From NCBI GenBank assembly GCA_003150035.1, contig QALR01000013.1, positions 67,421-131,420 of the forward strand: a DNA stretch of 64,000 nt. The letters are read 5' to 3'. The position numbers and the translations under genes were made by a program. Each line of letters opens with the position of its first letter. Position 1 is the stretch's first letter. Of this stretch, positions 1-8,183 are shown piece by piece. Source of the stretch: Clostridiales bacterium. GTDB taxonomy: Bacteria > Bacillota > Clostridia > Oscillospirales > CAG-272. The notes beneath the pieces were generated by a model. It was given only the letters and a program-made list of their open reading frames with translations. It was not told the DNA's origin and searched no databases.

Positions 1-162
1 GGCGACGCTGTTTATGCCTGCGTCGGAACGGATGACGAAATATCAGACGATGGGTATGCGATGCTGGCGTCCGTCGGGCTTGCCTTGTCTGAGGACAGGG
101 ATGTCCGGCTGACGCGGGCGGATACGGTTTCTTTGCTTTATACACTGACCTGTATGCAATAG
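1..162 (+). CDS. C-terminal fragment of a chromosomal protein
   Basis: An open frame enters from the left edge and stops at TAG 160-162, giving the last 53 residues of a protein. The tail contains a stretch LTRADTVSLLYTL that resembles the end of an S-layer-homology repeat, but one partial match is not enough to name a function. A strong terminator follows directly, so this is the end of a transcription unit. Codon use is GC-richer than the region to the right, which fits chromosomal flank outside the mobile element. Confidence 0.55.
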   Translation, partial: GDAVYACVGTDDEISDDGYAMLASVGLALSEDRDVRLTRADTVSLLYTLTCMQ

Positions 163-177
163 GAGGAAAGGGAGGTA

Positions 178-209
178 AACGGGAAATCCTTCGGGATTTC
201 CCGTTTTTT
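178..209 (+). terminator. Rho-independent terminator
   Basis: A perfect 12-bp stem (178-189 with 194-205) closes on a TTCG tetraloop and is followed by a T run at 204-209. It terminates the gene that ends at 162. Confidence 0.9.
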
Positions 210-273
210 CTCGCAATCATCTTGACAAGAGGTTTTTCGTCATGCTATAATAAATCCGCTTTCATATGGATAT

Positions 274-351
274 TGGGATATAGCCAAGTTGGTTAAGGCA
301 CAAGACTTTGACTCTTGCACTCCGCTGGTTCGAGTCCAGCTATCCCAGCCA
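274..351 (+). tRNA. tRNA-Gln (anticodon TTG)
   Basis: The cloverleaf can be folded by eye. The acceptor stem is TGGGATA (274-280) with TATCCCA (341-347). The anticodon stem is CAAGA/TCTTG with loop 306-312, anticodon TTG at 308-310. The T-arm is GCTGG/CCAGC (324-340) with loop TTCGAGT. Discriminator G348 is followed by an encoded CCA at 349-351. The gene lies at the edge of the conjugative element, and tRNA 3' ends are common integration targets. No direct repeat of this 3' end was found elsewhere in the window, so its use as an attachment site is inference. Confidence 0.93.
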
Positions 352-391
352 TCATGAGTGTCTGATTTAGATGCAGGCACGAAAAAACGAG

Positions 392-427
392 AAAAGCGGA
401 GATTTCGAGAGATTTCTCCGCTTTTTT
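392..427 (+). terminator. Rho-independent terminator after tRNA-Gln
   Basis: An 11-bp stem (392-402 with 415-425) flanks a 12-nt loop and ends in a T run at 422-427. Its position about 40 nt after the tRNA suits termination of the tRNA transcript. Confidence 0.85.
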
Positions 428-482
428 CGACTCTGAAGTTTTTCGAAATTTTGTAGATGCATTTCGGGCATTTCGGGTCTGT

Positions 483-808
483 AGACAGATTCGAACCGGC
501 GAAATGCATTTTTTGATATAGATTCCCCACAGAAGCAAAACCGTGGACAGATTCGAACCGCCACACACTTTCCGAAGCCTTTCAAAAATCCTTCCCGTTC
601 AAAATTTATTTACAAAGCCATAGATGCAACGACGTTTTGGACAGATTTGAACTACCACACTACTCCACCTGCCGAAAACAAGGTGAATCCAAAAAAGATG
701 CAATTTCAGTTTGGATAGATTCGAACCACCACATTGCTTCAAAAGCAATGTAAAACGCAAATACAAAATAGCTCCATCGTTTCAATGGACAGATCCGAAC
801 TATCGAAA
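483..808. repeat. Five degenerate T-arm-like boxes
   Basis: Five copies of a box close to TGGACAGATTCGAACC start near 483, 543, 637, 711 and 784, about 60-95 nt apart. Copies 2-4 also share a CCACA-type tail. Read on the minus strand each box contains GGTTCGAATCTGTCC, which looks like a tRNA T-arm. The spacers are unrelated. Open frames across the region occur in all three minus frames and repeat the box in each, so I read it as non-coding. Confidence 0.65.
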
Positions 809-836
809 ACCAAATACTGACCTGCTGAAGACAAAG

Positions 837-865
837 AAAAAGCCACGGATCATAAAACCCGTGGC
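837..865 (-). terminator. Hairpin with minus-strand T run
   Basis: GCCACGG (842-848) pairs with CCGTGGC (859-865). The T-rich tail lies on the minus strand (plus-strand AAAGAAAAA before 842), so it would stop transcription coming from the right. No minus-strand gene is seen next to it. Confidence 0.45.
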
Positions 866-982
866 AAAATATTTATCTCCCCGACAAACAGTAACAGGTT
901 TATCGATGAGATAATTATATCACAAAACCGAGAACAAGTAAACCTATATCCTGTAAACAATCGTAAATATTCTTTCTACATA

Positions 983-1018
983 GCCAAATGCTTATCAGCC
1001 AAGCGTTTGGCTTTTTTT
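983..1018 (+). terminator. Terminator-like hairpin just before the first ICE gene
   Basis: An 11-bp stem with one G-T pair (983-993 with 1001-1011) is followed by seven T at 1012-1018. The start codon of the next gene is only 22 nt away. It could insulate the element from outside transcription or act as an attenuator. The 809-982 stretch holds no gene I can support. Confidence 0.7.
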
Positions 1019-1040
1019 ATTGCAGAAAGGATGATAACAG

Positions 1041-1913
1041 ATGAATGCAATTATCTCAAAGGGCGACAAAACTGCTCACGTTCAACTCCCCGTAGAACGA
1101 AAACAGTTGGCTGGCGCTCTCTCGTATTTGGGAGCAAATCATACTTCCGATTACGACCTCAAATATAATGAGGAAAACAAAGACGGACTCAAGGTTTCGC
1201 TGGAATGCTTCGGTGTCGTAGAAAACGCAATTGCCAAGGCTCTTCCCGTTGGCTTCCGTTTTCACACGCTCAATGAGTCACTCACCTTGATGGGCAACCT
1301 CCCCTATCAGAACAGACGAGAGGTCGAAAACACAATCAAGGTTGATGGACTCGACTCCTATGAGCAACTCAACAGAATGCTGACCGAAGCCTATCCTCAG
1401 TCAGTTACAACCAAGTACTACTGTCCGCTGACCATTCAGGTTCATAGCCGAGATTGCTACGGTGACATCGATGAGGACGGCTATGAGGAAGATGCAGAGT
1501 TCGCAGCTCGGCACGAAGATCTGATTCGTCAGAAGATGTTGGAGTATAACGCCTATGATGAATGTAATATGGCAGAATATTTCCACGGCAACAACGGTGT
1601 CTCCGAAAAGCTTCGTTCCGCTGATTGGGATTTTGAGCGCAGAAACGGTGAGCTCTACGGATGTATCACCGTGCAGACCGCAGGCCCCCTCACAGAGGAC
1701 GAGGAACAGGATCTCAAGGACTGGATCTCCGGTCAGAACTCGGACGGTCTCGGCGAAGGATTTGAGCAGAGAGAGATCTACCTTGACGGCACTCGTTACG
1801 GTGGCTTTATGTATGTGAGCCTTTGGAACTCCGGTGACGATTATTATATCGACAACCAAGACGAGTTCGAGGATCGCCTCATGTCGGACGGCATGACGAT
1901 GGGTGGGATGTAA
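1041..1913 (+). CDS. Conserved conjugative-element protein of unknown function
   Basis: A 290-residue acidic protein starting at ATG behind an AGAAAGGATG site. The C-terminal third contains SDGLGEGFEQREI, a stretch I associate with uncharacterised proteins of Firmicute conjugative elements, but I know of no tested function. There is no signal peptide or membrane segment. It is the first gene of the plus-strand operon and its stop overlaps the next start by one base (TAATG). It ends in MTMGGM, a tail shared in form with several neighbours because a ribosome site for the next gene is embedded in its last codons. Confidence 0.7.
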   Translation: MNAIISKGDKTAHVQLPVERKQLAGALSYLGANHTSDYDLKYNEENKDGLKVSLECFGVVENAIAKALPVGFRFHTLNESLTLMGNLPYQNRREVENTIKVDGLDSYEQLNRMLTEAYPQSVTTKYYCPLTIQVHSRDCYGDIDEDGYEEDAEFAARHEDLIRQKMLEYNAYDECNMAEYFHGNNGVSEKLRSADWDFERRNGELYGCITVQTAGPLTEDEEQDLKDWISGQNSDGLGEGFEQREIYLDGTRYGGFMYVSLWNSGDDYYIDNQDEFEDRLMSDGMTMGGM

Positions 1914-2257
1914 TGGCTCTTCTGTTCTCCCACGTTCGTGTTTCAACTCCCGATGGCAACGAAGCGGAATTCCTCGTCAGCGGTATTCCCAGAGAATTTG
2001 ATGACTTCGAATACTACACAGCATTCGAAGATTTCCTTGATGGCATTGAGGAAGACCCCGAAATCAGCGTACACGCTGAAGCCTATCTTTACGGCGAAGG
2101 TGAAACCTTCAAGGCATCCATTGAGGAAGTGGCATACTTCCATCTACGAATGCAAAATGATGAGAGATTCCTCTCTGGTCATTGCGACAATATCGAATCT
2201 GTTGACTTCACCTGCAACTACTCTCCCGATGAACTCTTCGGGATGGATTGGGGGTGA
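1913..2257 (+). CDS. Hypothetical protein
   Basis: A 114-residue acidic soluble protein that begins at an ATG overlapping the previous stop codon, so translation is probably coupled. I do not recognise a family. No Cys-rich motif, signal peptide or membrane segment is visible. Its gene context is the early accessory block of the conjugative element. Confidence 0.6.
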   Translation: MALLFSHVRVSTPDGNEAEFLVSGIPREFDDFEYYTAFEDFLDGIEEDPEISVHAEAYLYGEGETFKASIEEVAYFHLRMQNDERFLSGHCDNIESVDFTCNYSPDELFGMDWG

Positions 2258-2259
2258 GT

Positions 2260-2598
2260 ATGACAGAAAACTACTACGATGTACTCCTTGGCTTTTCGGA
2301 CGAGCTGGATGATAAGAGTACAGAACTTTACAGTGTGAAAGAAGTGGCTGACTTCATTCATACTCACGGTGGCGGTTATATCACCGAAACAGATGGCACT
2401 CCACTACTTCAGATTGCATACGGTAATTATTTTGAAATTAGCGAAGAAAGTGATTTCTATAGCGATATCGAAGATAATACCTTACGCAATGAGGGCGAGG
2501 GTATGTGCTTCGTCTTCTGCAATGATATGCGTTACAAATACGCACTCATGGCAGAACTCCGCAAAGGCGAAGGCTTTGAGGACCGATATCAATGGTAA
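2260..2598 (+). CDS. Hypothetical protein
   Basis: A 112-residue acidic protein read from ATG 2260. The upstream gene ends with GGATTGGGGG, which can serve as its ribosome site; in-frame GTG 2254 and ATG 2248 are possible but lie within or before that site. The frames of the two genes overlap slightly only if an earlier start is used. It is soluble, with no recognised domain. It is followed after 16 nt by another small gene of the same block. Confidence 0.55.
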   Translation: MTENYYDVLLGFSDELDDKSTELYSVKEVADFIHTHGGGYITETDGTPLLQIAYGNYFEISEESDFYSDIEDNTLRNEGEGMCFVFCNDMRYKYALMAELRKGEGFEDRYQW

Positions 2599-2614
2599 GG
2601 AAAGAGGTGAACCA

Positions 2615-2875
2615 ATGAACTATTTTGATAAGAACGGCAACCAGATCAAGGCAGGTATGGATATCCGCATGGCAGACGGCAGCTTCGAGCGAGTCTATGA
2701 AACCACCGACGCCTATGGAAATCCCGACCTTGGTATCAACGCATCCAACGAGGAATATCTCGAAAGACATCCCTATGCCAGCCGAGAGTATTACTCCCTC
2801 TGCAATTTCGACATGAGCGAGGTTGAGATCGTCGATCAGATGGAACTGCCCGGAATGTCCATGGGTGGGATGTGA
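2615..2875 (+). CDS. Small conserved ICE protein of unknown function
   Basis: An 86-residue protein starting at ATG 2615 behind AAAGAGGTG. It begins MNYFDKNGNQIKAGM and has an INASNEEYL stretch, a pattern I have seen in small proteins of Firmicute mobile elements without assigned function. It ends GMSMGGM; the codons for this tail provide the GGGTGGG ribosome site for the next gene, whose GTG start overlaps this stop as GTGA. Confidence 0.6.
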   Translation: MNYFDKNGNQIKAGMDIRMADGSFERVYETTDAYGNPDLGINASNEEYLERHPYASREYYSLCNFDMSEVEIVDQMELPGMSMGGM

Positions 2876-3627
2876 GAAAGCATATGGTAAATAGGAAAGA
2901 AACCAATCTCGACGGTGTCAAGGCAATGGCACGAACACTGCTTTACACCGACATCAATAAAACAGCCTATTCGCCCATAGTCGTTCAGCATCCCTTCACC
3001 AACACAGGTATCACTATGGTGATGAGAAACGGCGAACCGCAATGCATTGACATTACAGCAGACAGCAATGCTCTGCATGAATGGCGCAAGATGGTTTGTC
3101 AGCAGATCGATTCCTCCAAGAGCGCGTTTGAAATCTATATGATGACGAACAAGCCTTACGGAATGACGTTCCTCAAATACGCAGCTCATCACCTGTCCAA
3201 GAAGGATTTCTCACAGATCCTTGCGGATGCATGGATACGTTCAGAGAATCCGAATGACGATCCCAACCTGCCTCAAGCCAAGCTCCTATCGTTGTTTCAA
3301 TCGGCAGAGCCACGGCATCTGATGTCCCAAGACGAACTGAATACGCTGAATGATCTTGACTCCACGGTAACCGTTTATCGTGGCGTTACTTCATTTAACG
3401 CTAAAAACGTTAAGGCTCTCTCGTGGACATTGGACAGAAGCGTTGCCGAGTGGTTCGCAACACGGTTCGATGAAGACGGCACGGTGTATCAGGCTCGGAT
3501 CGATAAACCGCACATTTATGCCTATTTCGATGGCAGAAACGAGTCCGAAGTTATTGTGGATCCGAAATATCTGATGGATATCACGGAATCCGAATCGATG
3601 GATAACTCCTTCGATATCACTATGTAA
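2872..3627 (+). CDS. ADP-ribosyltransferase-fold (ART-like) protein
   Basis: A 251-residue protein starting at GTG 2872, overlapping the previous stop by four bases. The C-terminal third carries the three spaced elements of R-S-E class ADP-ribosyltransferases: Y169-R170-G171, S184-W185-T186 in place of the usual STS, and E224-S225-E226 as the ExE motif. The segments between them (DRSVAEWFA, VYQARIDKPHIYAYF) fit the fold. The first 150 residues are unassigned. No signal peptide is present, so action would be in the cell. In a mobile element such an enzyme could modify a host or competitor target; that role is inference. Confidence 0.6.
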   Translation: MRKHMVNRKETNLDGVKAMARTLLYTDINKTAYSPIVVQHPFTNTGITMVMRNGEPQCIDITADSNALHEWRKMVCQQIDSSKSAFEIYMMTNKPYGMTFLKYAAHHLSKKDFSQILADAWIRSENPNDDPNLPQAKLLSLFQSAEPRHLMSQDELNTLNDLDSTVTVYRGVTSFNAKNVKALSWTLDRSVAEWFATRFDEDGTVYQARIDKPHIYAYFDGRNESEVIVDPKYLMDITESESMDNSFDITM

Positions 3628-3644
3628 GAAAGGAGATCAAGCTA

Positions 3645-4058
3645 TTGACCTTTTTTGAAAAAGAGCTTCACAGGCTCTTTGACGATTCTGAATGTATTTC
3701 GGCTGATGCGGTTTTCGCTGGGAAGACAATGATTGCTCCTATCGGTGAAGATTTAAGAGCCAAGGTACAATTCGTCTACACGAATACCCACGCAAAGTAT
3801 GATGCCTTGCGGCTGACCATCATCAACCGCCACGAAGGTACGGTGGATAGCGAAACCTTCAAGTTCAAGGATATCATCGGTATGAAGGGCGGCCGTGAAC
3901 CCCATATATGGGAAGACGGCCAAAGGGTTGACTGGTATATCTATCATCCAACCGCATCCGATTACAACTTCATTACCGATGTTGTTGAGGACTATATCTC
4001 CATGTACGCCGACCAAGCATATCGCTTTGACGGTGGAATGGCCATGGGAGGCATGTAA
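3645..4058 (+). CDS. Hypothetical protein, TTG start
   Basis: A 137-residue protein read from TTG 3645, which is placed correctly behind AAAGGAG at 3630-3636. The central part has DIIGMKGGREPHIWEDG, then a tyrosine- and tryptophan-rich stretch. No family recognised. It ends FDGGMAMGGM, and the codons GGAGGC within that tail form the ribosome site for the next gene, whose ATG overlaps its TAA. Confidence 0.6.
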   Translation: MTFFEKELHRLFDDSECISADAVFAGKTMIAPIGEDLRAKVQFVYTNTHAKYDALRLTIINRHEGTVDSETFKFKDIIGMKGGREPHIWEDGQRVDWYIYHPTASDYNFITDVVEDYISMYADQAYRFDGGMAMGGM

Positions 4059-4822
4059 TGGAATATTCCTTCAGCCAATTGAGCAACATCGCCAAGAGCT
4101 TGCGAGAACGCTATCCCATAGGCACTCGCATCAAACTCATCAGTATGGGAGATGATCCACGTCCGATTCCGCCCGGAACCAAAGGCACGGTTGAGGGTAT
4201 CGATGACATTGCTACCGTCTTCTGCAGGTTCGACAACGGCAGAAGCCTCGGTTTGGCATACGGAGAGGATCATTACAGAGCCTTAACGCAAGCCGAGCTT
4301 CTCGAAGAAAAGTGCGCACGGAATTACGACAAGTATTACGAGGCCGTCCACCGAGATATCTTTGCGGATGTAGACCTTGACCGCTTCGCCGAGGAAATCG
4401 AGAATGCGAATGACAACTACACCACCGAGATTTTGGGGCAGCTTCACGATAAGTTCGTCGAGATTTATGACACCGACAGTGTCGATGGTCTCGTCGGATT
4501 CATCCAAGTACCTGCTATCGTCGAATCCCTTCAGACAGGTGACTACTATCCTGCCCTTGTAACACTCGACTTGGACTCCTCCGGAGAACATTGGGGTACG
4601 TGCGTTATGACACCGACAGGCGTAATTGACCACGGTGTAACGGAAGAAACCGAAGCAGAAAAAGCCTTCATGCAGAATCTTGTGCCGTACCGATACTGGT
4701 ACACAGTAAATTGCGAGAGCGACATCCATGTGGATATGGCAGAGTGTCCCGAAGATATTTGGGATATCATCTCCGCAGCCACAGGACAGACGTTTGAGCA
4801 GAACGGAGGTATGAGCCTCTGA
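4058..4822 (+). CDS. DUF4314-domain protein
   Basis: A 254-residue protein whose N-terminal part (about residues 18-73) matches the DUF4314 pattern: RIKLISMGDDPRPIPPGT, then GTVEGIDD and a DNGRSL block. DUF4314 is a short SH3-like module common in Firmicute mobile elements and has no assigned function. The remaining 180 residues are acidic and unassigned. Start ATG overlaps the previous stop by one base. It ends NGGMSL; the codons for GGM contain GGAGGT, the ribosome site for the following methyltransferase. Confidence 0.75.
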   Translation: MEYSFSQLSNIAKSLRERYPIGTRIKLISMGDDPRPIPPGTKGTVEGIDDIATVFCRFDNGRSLGLAYGEDHYRALTQAELLEEKCARNYDKYYEAVHRDIFADVDLDRFAEEIENANDNYTTEILGQLHDKFVEIYDTDSVDGLVGFIQVPAIVESLQTGDYYPALVTLDLDSSGEHWGTCVMTPTGVIDHGVTEETEAEKAFMQNLVPYRYWYTVNCESDIHVDMAECPEDIWDIISAATGQTFEQNGGMSL

Positions 4823-6114
4823 GTAATCAAATCAAATATTTGGACATGTTCGCCGGCATTGGTGGGTTCAGATCAGGACTCTCCAAGTTCGGCGATTTTT
4901 TTGTCCCCGTAGGATTTTGCGAGATAGATCCCTATGCTCGACGAGCCTACGAAGCAATCTATGACACGAAAGGAGAACTATTTTTTGAAGACGCAAGAAA
5001 GATCGTCCCCGAAGAACTGCCGGATATCGACCTTATTTGCGGCGGATTCCCTTGCCAAAGCTTTTCTATTGCTGGAAAGCGAGGGGGCTTTGAAGACGCC
5101 AGAGGAACTTTGTTCTTTGAAATCGCTCGGATTGCCCGAGTTAAAAGACCTAAGTATCTGCTCCTTGAAAACGTTCCCGGACTCCTATCGCATGACAGCG
5201 GCAGGACGTTTGCGACCATCCTCAATGCGCTTTCAGAATTGGGGTACAATGTCGCATGGCAGGTGCTTAACAGCGCGAATTTTGGAGTACCCCAAGCCCG
5301 AAAAAGAGTGTTTCTTATCTGCTATCTTGGAGAAGAATGCCCCGGAGAGATACTATCTTTCACCGACGCAAATCCAAAAACTATTGTTCAAAAGCTCGGT
5401 GGCAGACAAGGCGACCGAGTCTATGACCAAGACGGACTGAGTTGCACTCTGACGAGCAACGGCGGCGGTTTCGCTGGAAATACAGGTCTCTACTCCGTAG
5501 GACAGCTTCCCATCAAATCCTTGACCAAATCGGGCTATCAGATTGCCGAACCCGGCGACAGCATTGATTTGGCATATCCGAACTTGAACACCCGACGAGG
5601 TAGAGTCGGCAAACAGATCGCACACACGATCACGCCGAATATCACGCAGGGTGTTTATTTTATCGATATGAACCCCGAACCCAAGATCACCGAGCTTGCC
5701 CGTTGCATTACTGCCCGACAGGATGCAGGTATCAGCAACCGTAAGGGTGAGCATTCCGGTGTCTTGGAAAAGGCAGAAGAAGGACCAAGAGCAGTCCTCA
5801 CTCCCGATCGAGAAACCATTCGACAGCAAGGCAGACGAATGAAGGATCCCGAAGAACCCATGTTTACGCTCACCACGCAAGACCTGCACGGTGTAGCAGA
5901 TAACGACAAGATCCGAAAGCTCATGCCCATTGAGTGCTGGCGATTGCAAGGATTCACGGACGAGCAATTCCACAAAGCACAATCCGCAGGTCTCTCCGAT
6001 GCAAGACTCTACAAGATGGCAGGTAATGCGGTAAGCGTACCTGTTATCACTGCCCTCGGTGAGATTATTAAGCGAGTCCACGAGAACTCGCAGAAGGAGG
6101 CCGATAATGGCTAA
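4819..6114 (+). CDS. DNA (cytosine-5)-methyltransferase, orphan
   Basis: A C5 DNA methyltransferase with the family motifs in order: DMFAGIGGFRSGL (motif I, AdoMet binding), GGFPCQSFSIAGKRGG (motif IV with catalytic Cys), LLLENVPGLLSH (motif VI), NFGVPQARKRVFLI (motif VIII), a long target-recognition region, and RLQGFTDEQF with MAGNAVSVPV (IX-X). The GGAGGT site at 4805-4810 is 8 nt before CTG 4819, which overlaps the upstream stop; TTG 4840 is too far from it. I therefore favour the CTG start (431 residues). No restriction enzyme is adjacent, so it may protect the element against host restriction during transfer. Confidence 0.93.
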   Translation: MSNQIKYLDMFAGIGGFRSGLSKFGDFFVPVGFCEIDPYARRAYEAIYDTKGELFFEDARKIVPEELPDIDLICGGFPCQSFSIAGKRGGFEDARGTLFFEIARIARVKRPKYLLLENVPGLLSHDSGRTFATILNALSELGYNVAWQVLNSANFGVPQARKRVFLICYLGEECPGEILSFTDANPKTIVQKLGGRQGDRVYDQDGLSCTLTSNGGGFAGNTGLYSVGQLPIKSLTKSGYQIAEPGDSIDLAYPNLNTRRGRVGKQIAHTITPNITQGVYFIDMNPEPKITELARCITARQDAGISNRKGEHSGVLEKAEEGPRAVLTPDRETIRQQGRRMKDPEEPMFTLTTQDLHGVADNDKIRKLMPIECWRLQGFTDEQFHKAQSAGLSDARLYKMAGNAVSVPVITALGEIIKRVHENSQKEADNG

Positions 6115-6916
6115 TAATGTCACAAACAAGTTGAGATTCGATAAATGCTCCAAGGAACGGTGTCGTGAAATACTCGAAGCGATTCAGATTGATAGAATCG
6201 GCCTTGGTTCAATCGATTTCAACAAAATCATTCCCGAGCCTTATTTTCCGTCAGATCAAGATTGTATCAATTGGCGAATCAAGAATTGGGATACAAAATG
6301 GGAAGCTTACGGTTACCGTGACGGAATTCAGTATGATGAGGACAAGAATGAAATTAGCTTCCTTACTGCAAACAGATCGGCAAGAAAAATCATTATTGCA
6401 CTCTCCCGACAATATCCCGATGTTTTATTCGAACTGCGATACGCTGACGAGAATTTCGGTTACAACGTGGGAGAAATCAGCATTATGGCAGGTGAAGACT
6501 TCGATGGAAGAATCCCGAAGGATAACACCTATGAAGCACAGGAGCTTGCCGCAGATGTAATGGGCAAGAAACTCGCCTTCGATATCGAATCCGCTTCGGG
6601 TTACGTTCGCAAGATCGATGCGAATCTGTACGAATACTGTGAAGGTGTTCACGTCTCGCAATCATTCCAATGTGATCAGTCACTCGGACATCCCGTAGTC
6701 CTATGCTATGACTTTGACAACAGCAAGGTGTGGCTTGAAATGTATCCTCTGCTTGATGAAGATGACGATATGTATGAAGATATCAAGAACAGCATTCAAG
6801 CATGGGGCATCCATCCCTGTGAATCATGGGATGACTTCAACAGCTACGTTCAATGCCTTGGTGAGGATGCCATGGAAGCAGCCTACTACGATGAAGGGGG
6901 GATGACAATGTGCTGA
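6107..6916 (+). CDS. Api92/YubB-like ferredoxin-fold protein
   Basis: A 269-residue protein starting at ATG 6107 behind AAGGAGG. The N-terminus MANNVTNKLRFDKC and the blocks DFNKIIPEP, WRIKNWDTKW and FELRYADENFG match the Api92-like (DUF1281, YubB ferredoxin-like) family found on plasmids and phages. Function is unknown. The C-terminal 100 residues are acidic and specific to this protein. It overlaps the methyltransferase by eight bases and ends GGMTMC, with a ribosome site for the tiny next gene inside its last codons. Confidence 0.75.
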   Translation: MANNVTNKLRFDKCSKERCREILEAIQIDRIGLGSIDFNKIIPEPYFPSDQDCINWRIKNWDTKWEAYGYRDGIQYDEDKNEISFLTANRSARKIIIALSRQYPDVLFELRYADENFGYNVGEISIMAGEDFDGRIPKDNTYEAQELAADVMGKKLAFDIESASGYVRKIDANLYEYCEGVHVSQSFQCDQSLGHPVVLCYDFDNSKVWLEMYPLLDEDDDMYEDIKNSIQAWGIHPCESWDDFNSYVQCLGEDAMEAAYYDEGGMTMC

Positions 6917-6993
6917 CCTTCTTTATCGGTCTGTTTGTTGGCGGCATCGTGGGAGTAGTCACGATGTGCCTCTTTCAGATCAACCGCAAATAA
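6910..6993 (+). CDS. DUF3789-like 27-residue membrane peptide
   Basis: A very short frame starting at GTG 6910 and ending TAA 6991-6993. The product has one hydrophobic helix (FFIGLFVGGIVGVVTMCLF) followed by a short basic tail, the usual look of DUF3789 peptides encoded in Firmicute conjugative elements and phages. The start sits 4-9 nt after a GGGGGG tract and overlaps the preceding gene. Role unknown. Confidence 0.7.
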   Translation: MLTFFIGLFVGGIVGVVTMCLFQINRK

Positions 6994-7005
6994 CAAATAA
7001 ACAAT

Positions 7006-7049
7006 AAGGTCGTTTTGCAAAAGAAAAGCAAGACGGCCTTTTCTTTTTG
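7006..7049 (+). terminator. Intra-operon terminator or attenuator
   Basis: A 13-bp stem with G-T pairs (7006-7018 with 7028-7040) ends in a broken T run to 7048. It lies 26 nt before the next start codon and in the same orientation as the genes on both sides. Confidence 0.7.
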
Positions 7050-7074
7050 CAATTCGGTCTTGGAAAGGATCCGA

Positions 7075-7947
7075 ATGAACAGTTTTATGTCGTGGGTAGG
7101 CGGCAAAAAAGCCTTGCGAGATGCAATCGTAACAAGGCTACCAAACTCCTGCGACAGATACGTTGAAGTGTTCGGCGGTGGCGGTTGGGTGCTCTTTCAT
7201 AAGACACCCGGCAAATTCGAAGTATACAACGACTTCAACCCCAATCTTGCAAACCTGTACAGGTGTGTGAGAGATCATCCCGACGAGCTCTGCGAAGAAC
7301 TCCGATACTCTCTGAACTCAAGGACAGACTTTGAGCATATCCGAGAGGTACTCAAAAGCAAGACCGCTATCCCCGACATCAAACGTGCCGCCTACTTCTA
7401 TCAGATCATCCGAGAAAGCTACGCATCAGGACTCGACTCCTTCGGGGCGCAACCCCACAATATGTGGCGTAACTTTCCGCTGATCACTGAAGCATCCCGA
7501 CGCTTGCAAAGCGTTGTGATAGAAAACAAGGACTTCGAAAAGCTCATTTCGCAGTATGACCGTCCCAACACCATCTTCTACCTCGATCCTCCTTACTATG
7601 AAACCGAGGACTATTACGAGGATGTAGGCTTCGGACGAGCCGACCACGAAAGGCTTTGCAATGCCTTAATGAAGATCAAAGGCAAATTCCTTCTCTCGTA
7701 CAATGACTGCCCCGAAATTCGGGAGCTGTACTCCAAAGAAGGAATCATGATCGAGTCCACCACACGCATCTCGAATATTGCCCAACGGTTTGATGCCGGA
7801 AAGCAATATCCCGAATTGCTTATTTCCAACTATGACACCCATGAGGAAGGAATCCTCTCAAGACAACTCACACTCTTCGACGATTTCGAAGAATCAGAAA
7901 AAATATTAAAGGAGCACAAGATTATATGGAAATCAAATGTAAAATAA
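7075..7947 (+). CDS. D12-class N6-adenine DNA methyltransferase
   Basis: A 290-residue Dam-type enzyme from ATG 7075. It has SWVGGKKAL near the N-terminus, the AdoMet-binding EVFGGGGWVLF (about residue 33), the catalytic DPPYYETEDYY (about residue 177) and a C-terminal SNY stretch, as in the D12 family, which methylates adenine in short sites. No restriction partner is adjacent. Together with the C5 enzyme upstream it gives the element two methylation activities. The start follows GGAAAGGAT; upstream in-frame TTG 7015 lies inside the terminator hairpin and is rejected. Confidence 0.93.
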   Translation: MNSFMSWVGGKKALRDAIVTRLPNSCDRYVEVFGGGGWVLFHKTPGKFEVYNDFNPNLANLYRCVRDHPDELCEELRYSLNSRTDFEHIREVLKSKTAIPDIKRAAYFYQIIRESYASGLDSFGAQPHNMWRNFPLITEASRRLQSVVIENKDFEKLISQYDRPNTIFYLDPPYYETEDYYEDVGFGRADHERLCNALMKIKGKFLLSYNDCPEIRELYSKEGIMIESTTRISNIAQRFDAGKQYPELLISNYDTHEEGILSRQLTLFDDFEESEKILKEHKIIWKSNVK

Positions 7948-8168
7948 CTTTTTCTCTCCCCAAAGACCTCATGGAGGCTCTTGACATCAACGATGACACT
8001 CCTGTCATCGCTTCCATCTCGGATGGTCGGATCACGGTAGAAATCGTCGATGACGAGGATGAGTACACCGAGGATGACCTCTACGACGAGGACGATGGCG
8101 ACTGTGAGGACGGTTGTGAGCATTGCGAATACTTCTGCCCCCACTGTGGCAAGTGTGTTCTCAACTGA
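7926..8168 (+). CDS. AbrB/SpoVT-like small protein with Cys-rich tail
   Basis: An 80-residue protein whose first 40 residues (FSLPKDLMEALDINDDTPV, then DGRITVEIV) follow the swapped-hairpin AbrB/SpoVT pattern. A very acidic linker leads to a Cys cluster CEHCEYFCPHCGKCVLN that could bind zinc. The start overlaps the methyltransferase end by 22 bases with AAAGGAG upstream. It is probably a DNA-binding regulator or the antitoxin-like half of a pair with the next gene; that is inference. Confidence 0.6.
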   Translation: MEIKCKITFSLPKDLMEALDINDDTPVIASISDGRITVEIVDDEDEYTEDDLYDEDDGDCEDGCEHCEYFCPHCGKCVLN

Positions 8169-8183
8169 CCAGAGGTGACCGCC

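Noticed and set aside
240..585. Minus-strand open frames over the tRNA and its flank
   Set aside because: They read through the tRNA and terminator, and the same box is translated in three frames; no ribosome site.
483..808. CRISPR array
   Set aside because: The boxes are degenerate, spacing varies from 60 to 94 nt and no cas gene is present.
711..914. 67-codon plus-strand frame
   Set aside because: Lies over the T-arm-like boxes and a minus-strand terminator hairpin, with no ribosome site or family match.
1401..1946. 181-codon minus-strand frame
   Set aside because: Mirror of the strongly supported 1041-1913 gene; no other minus genes in this operon.
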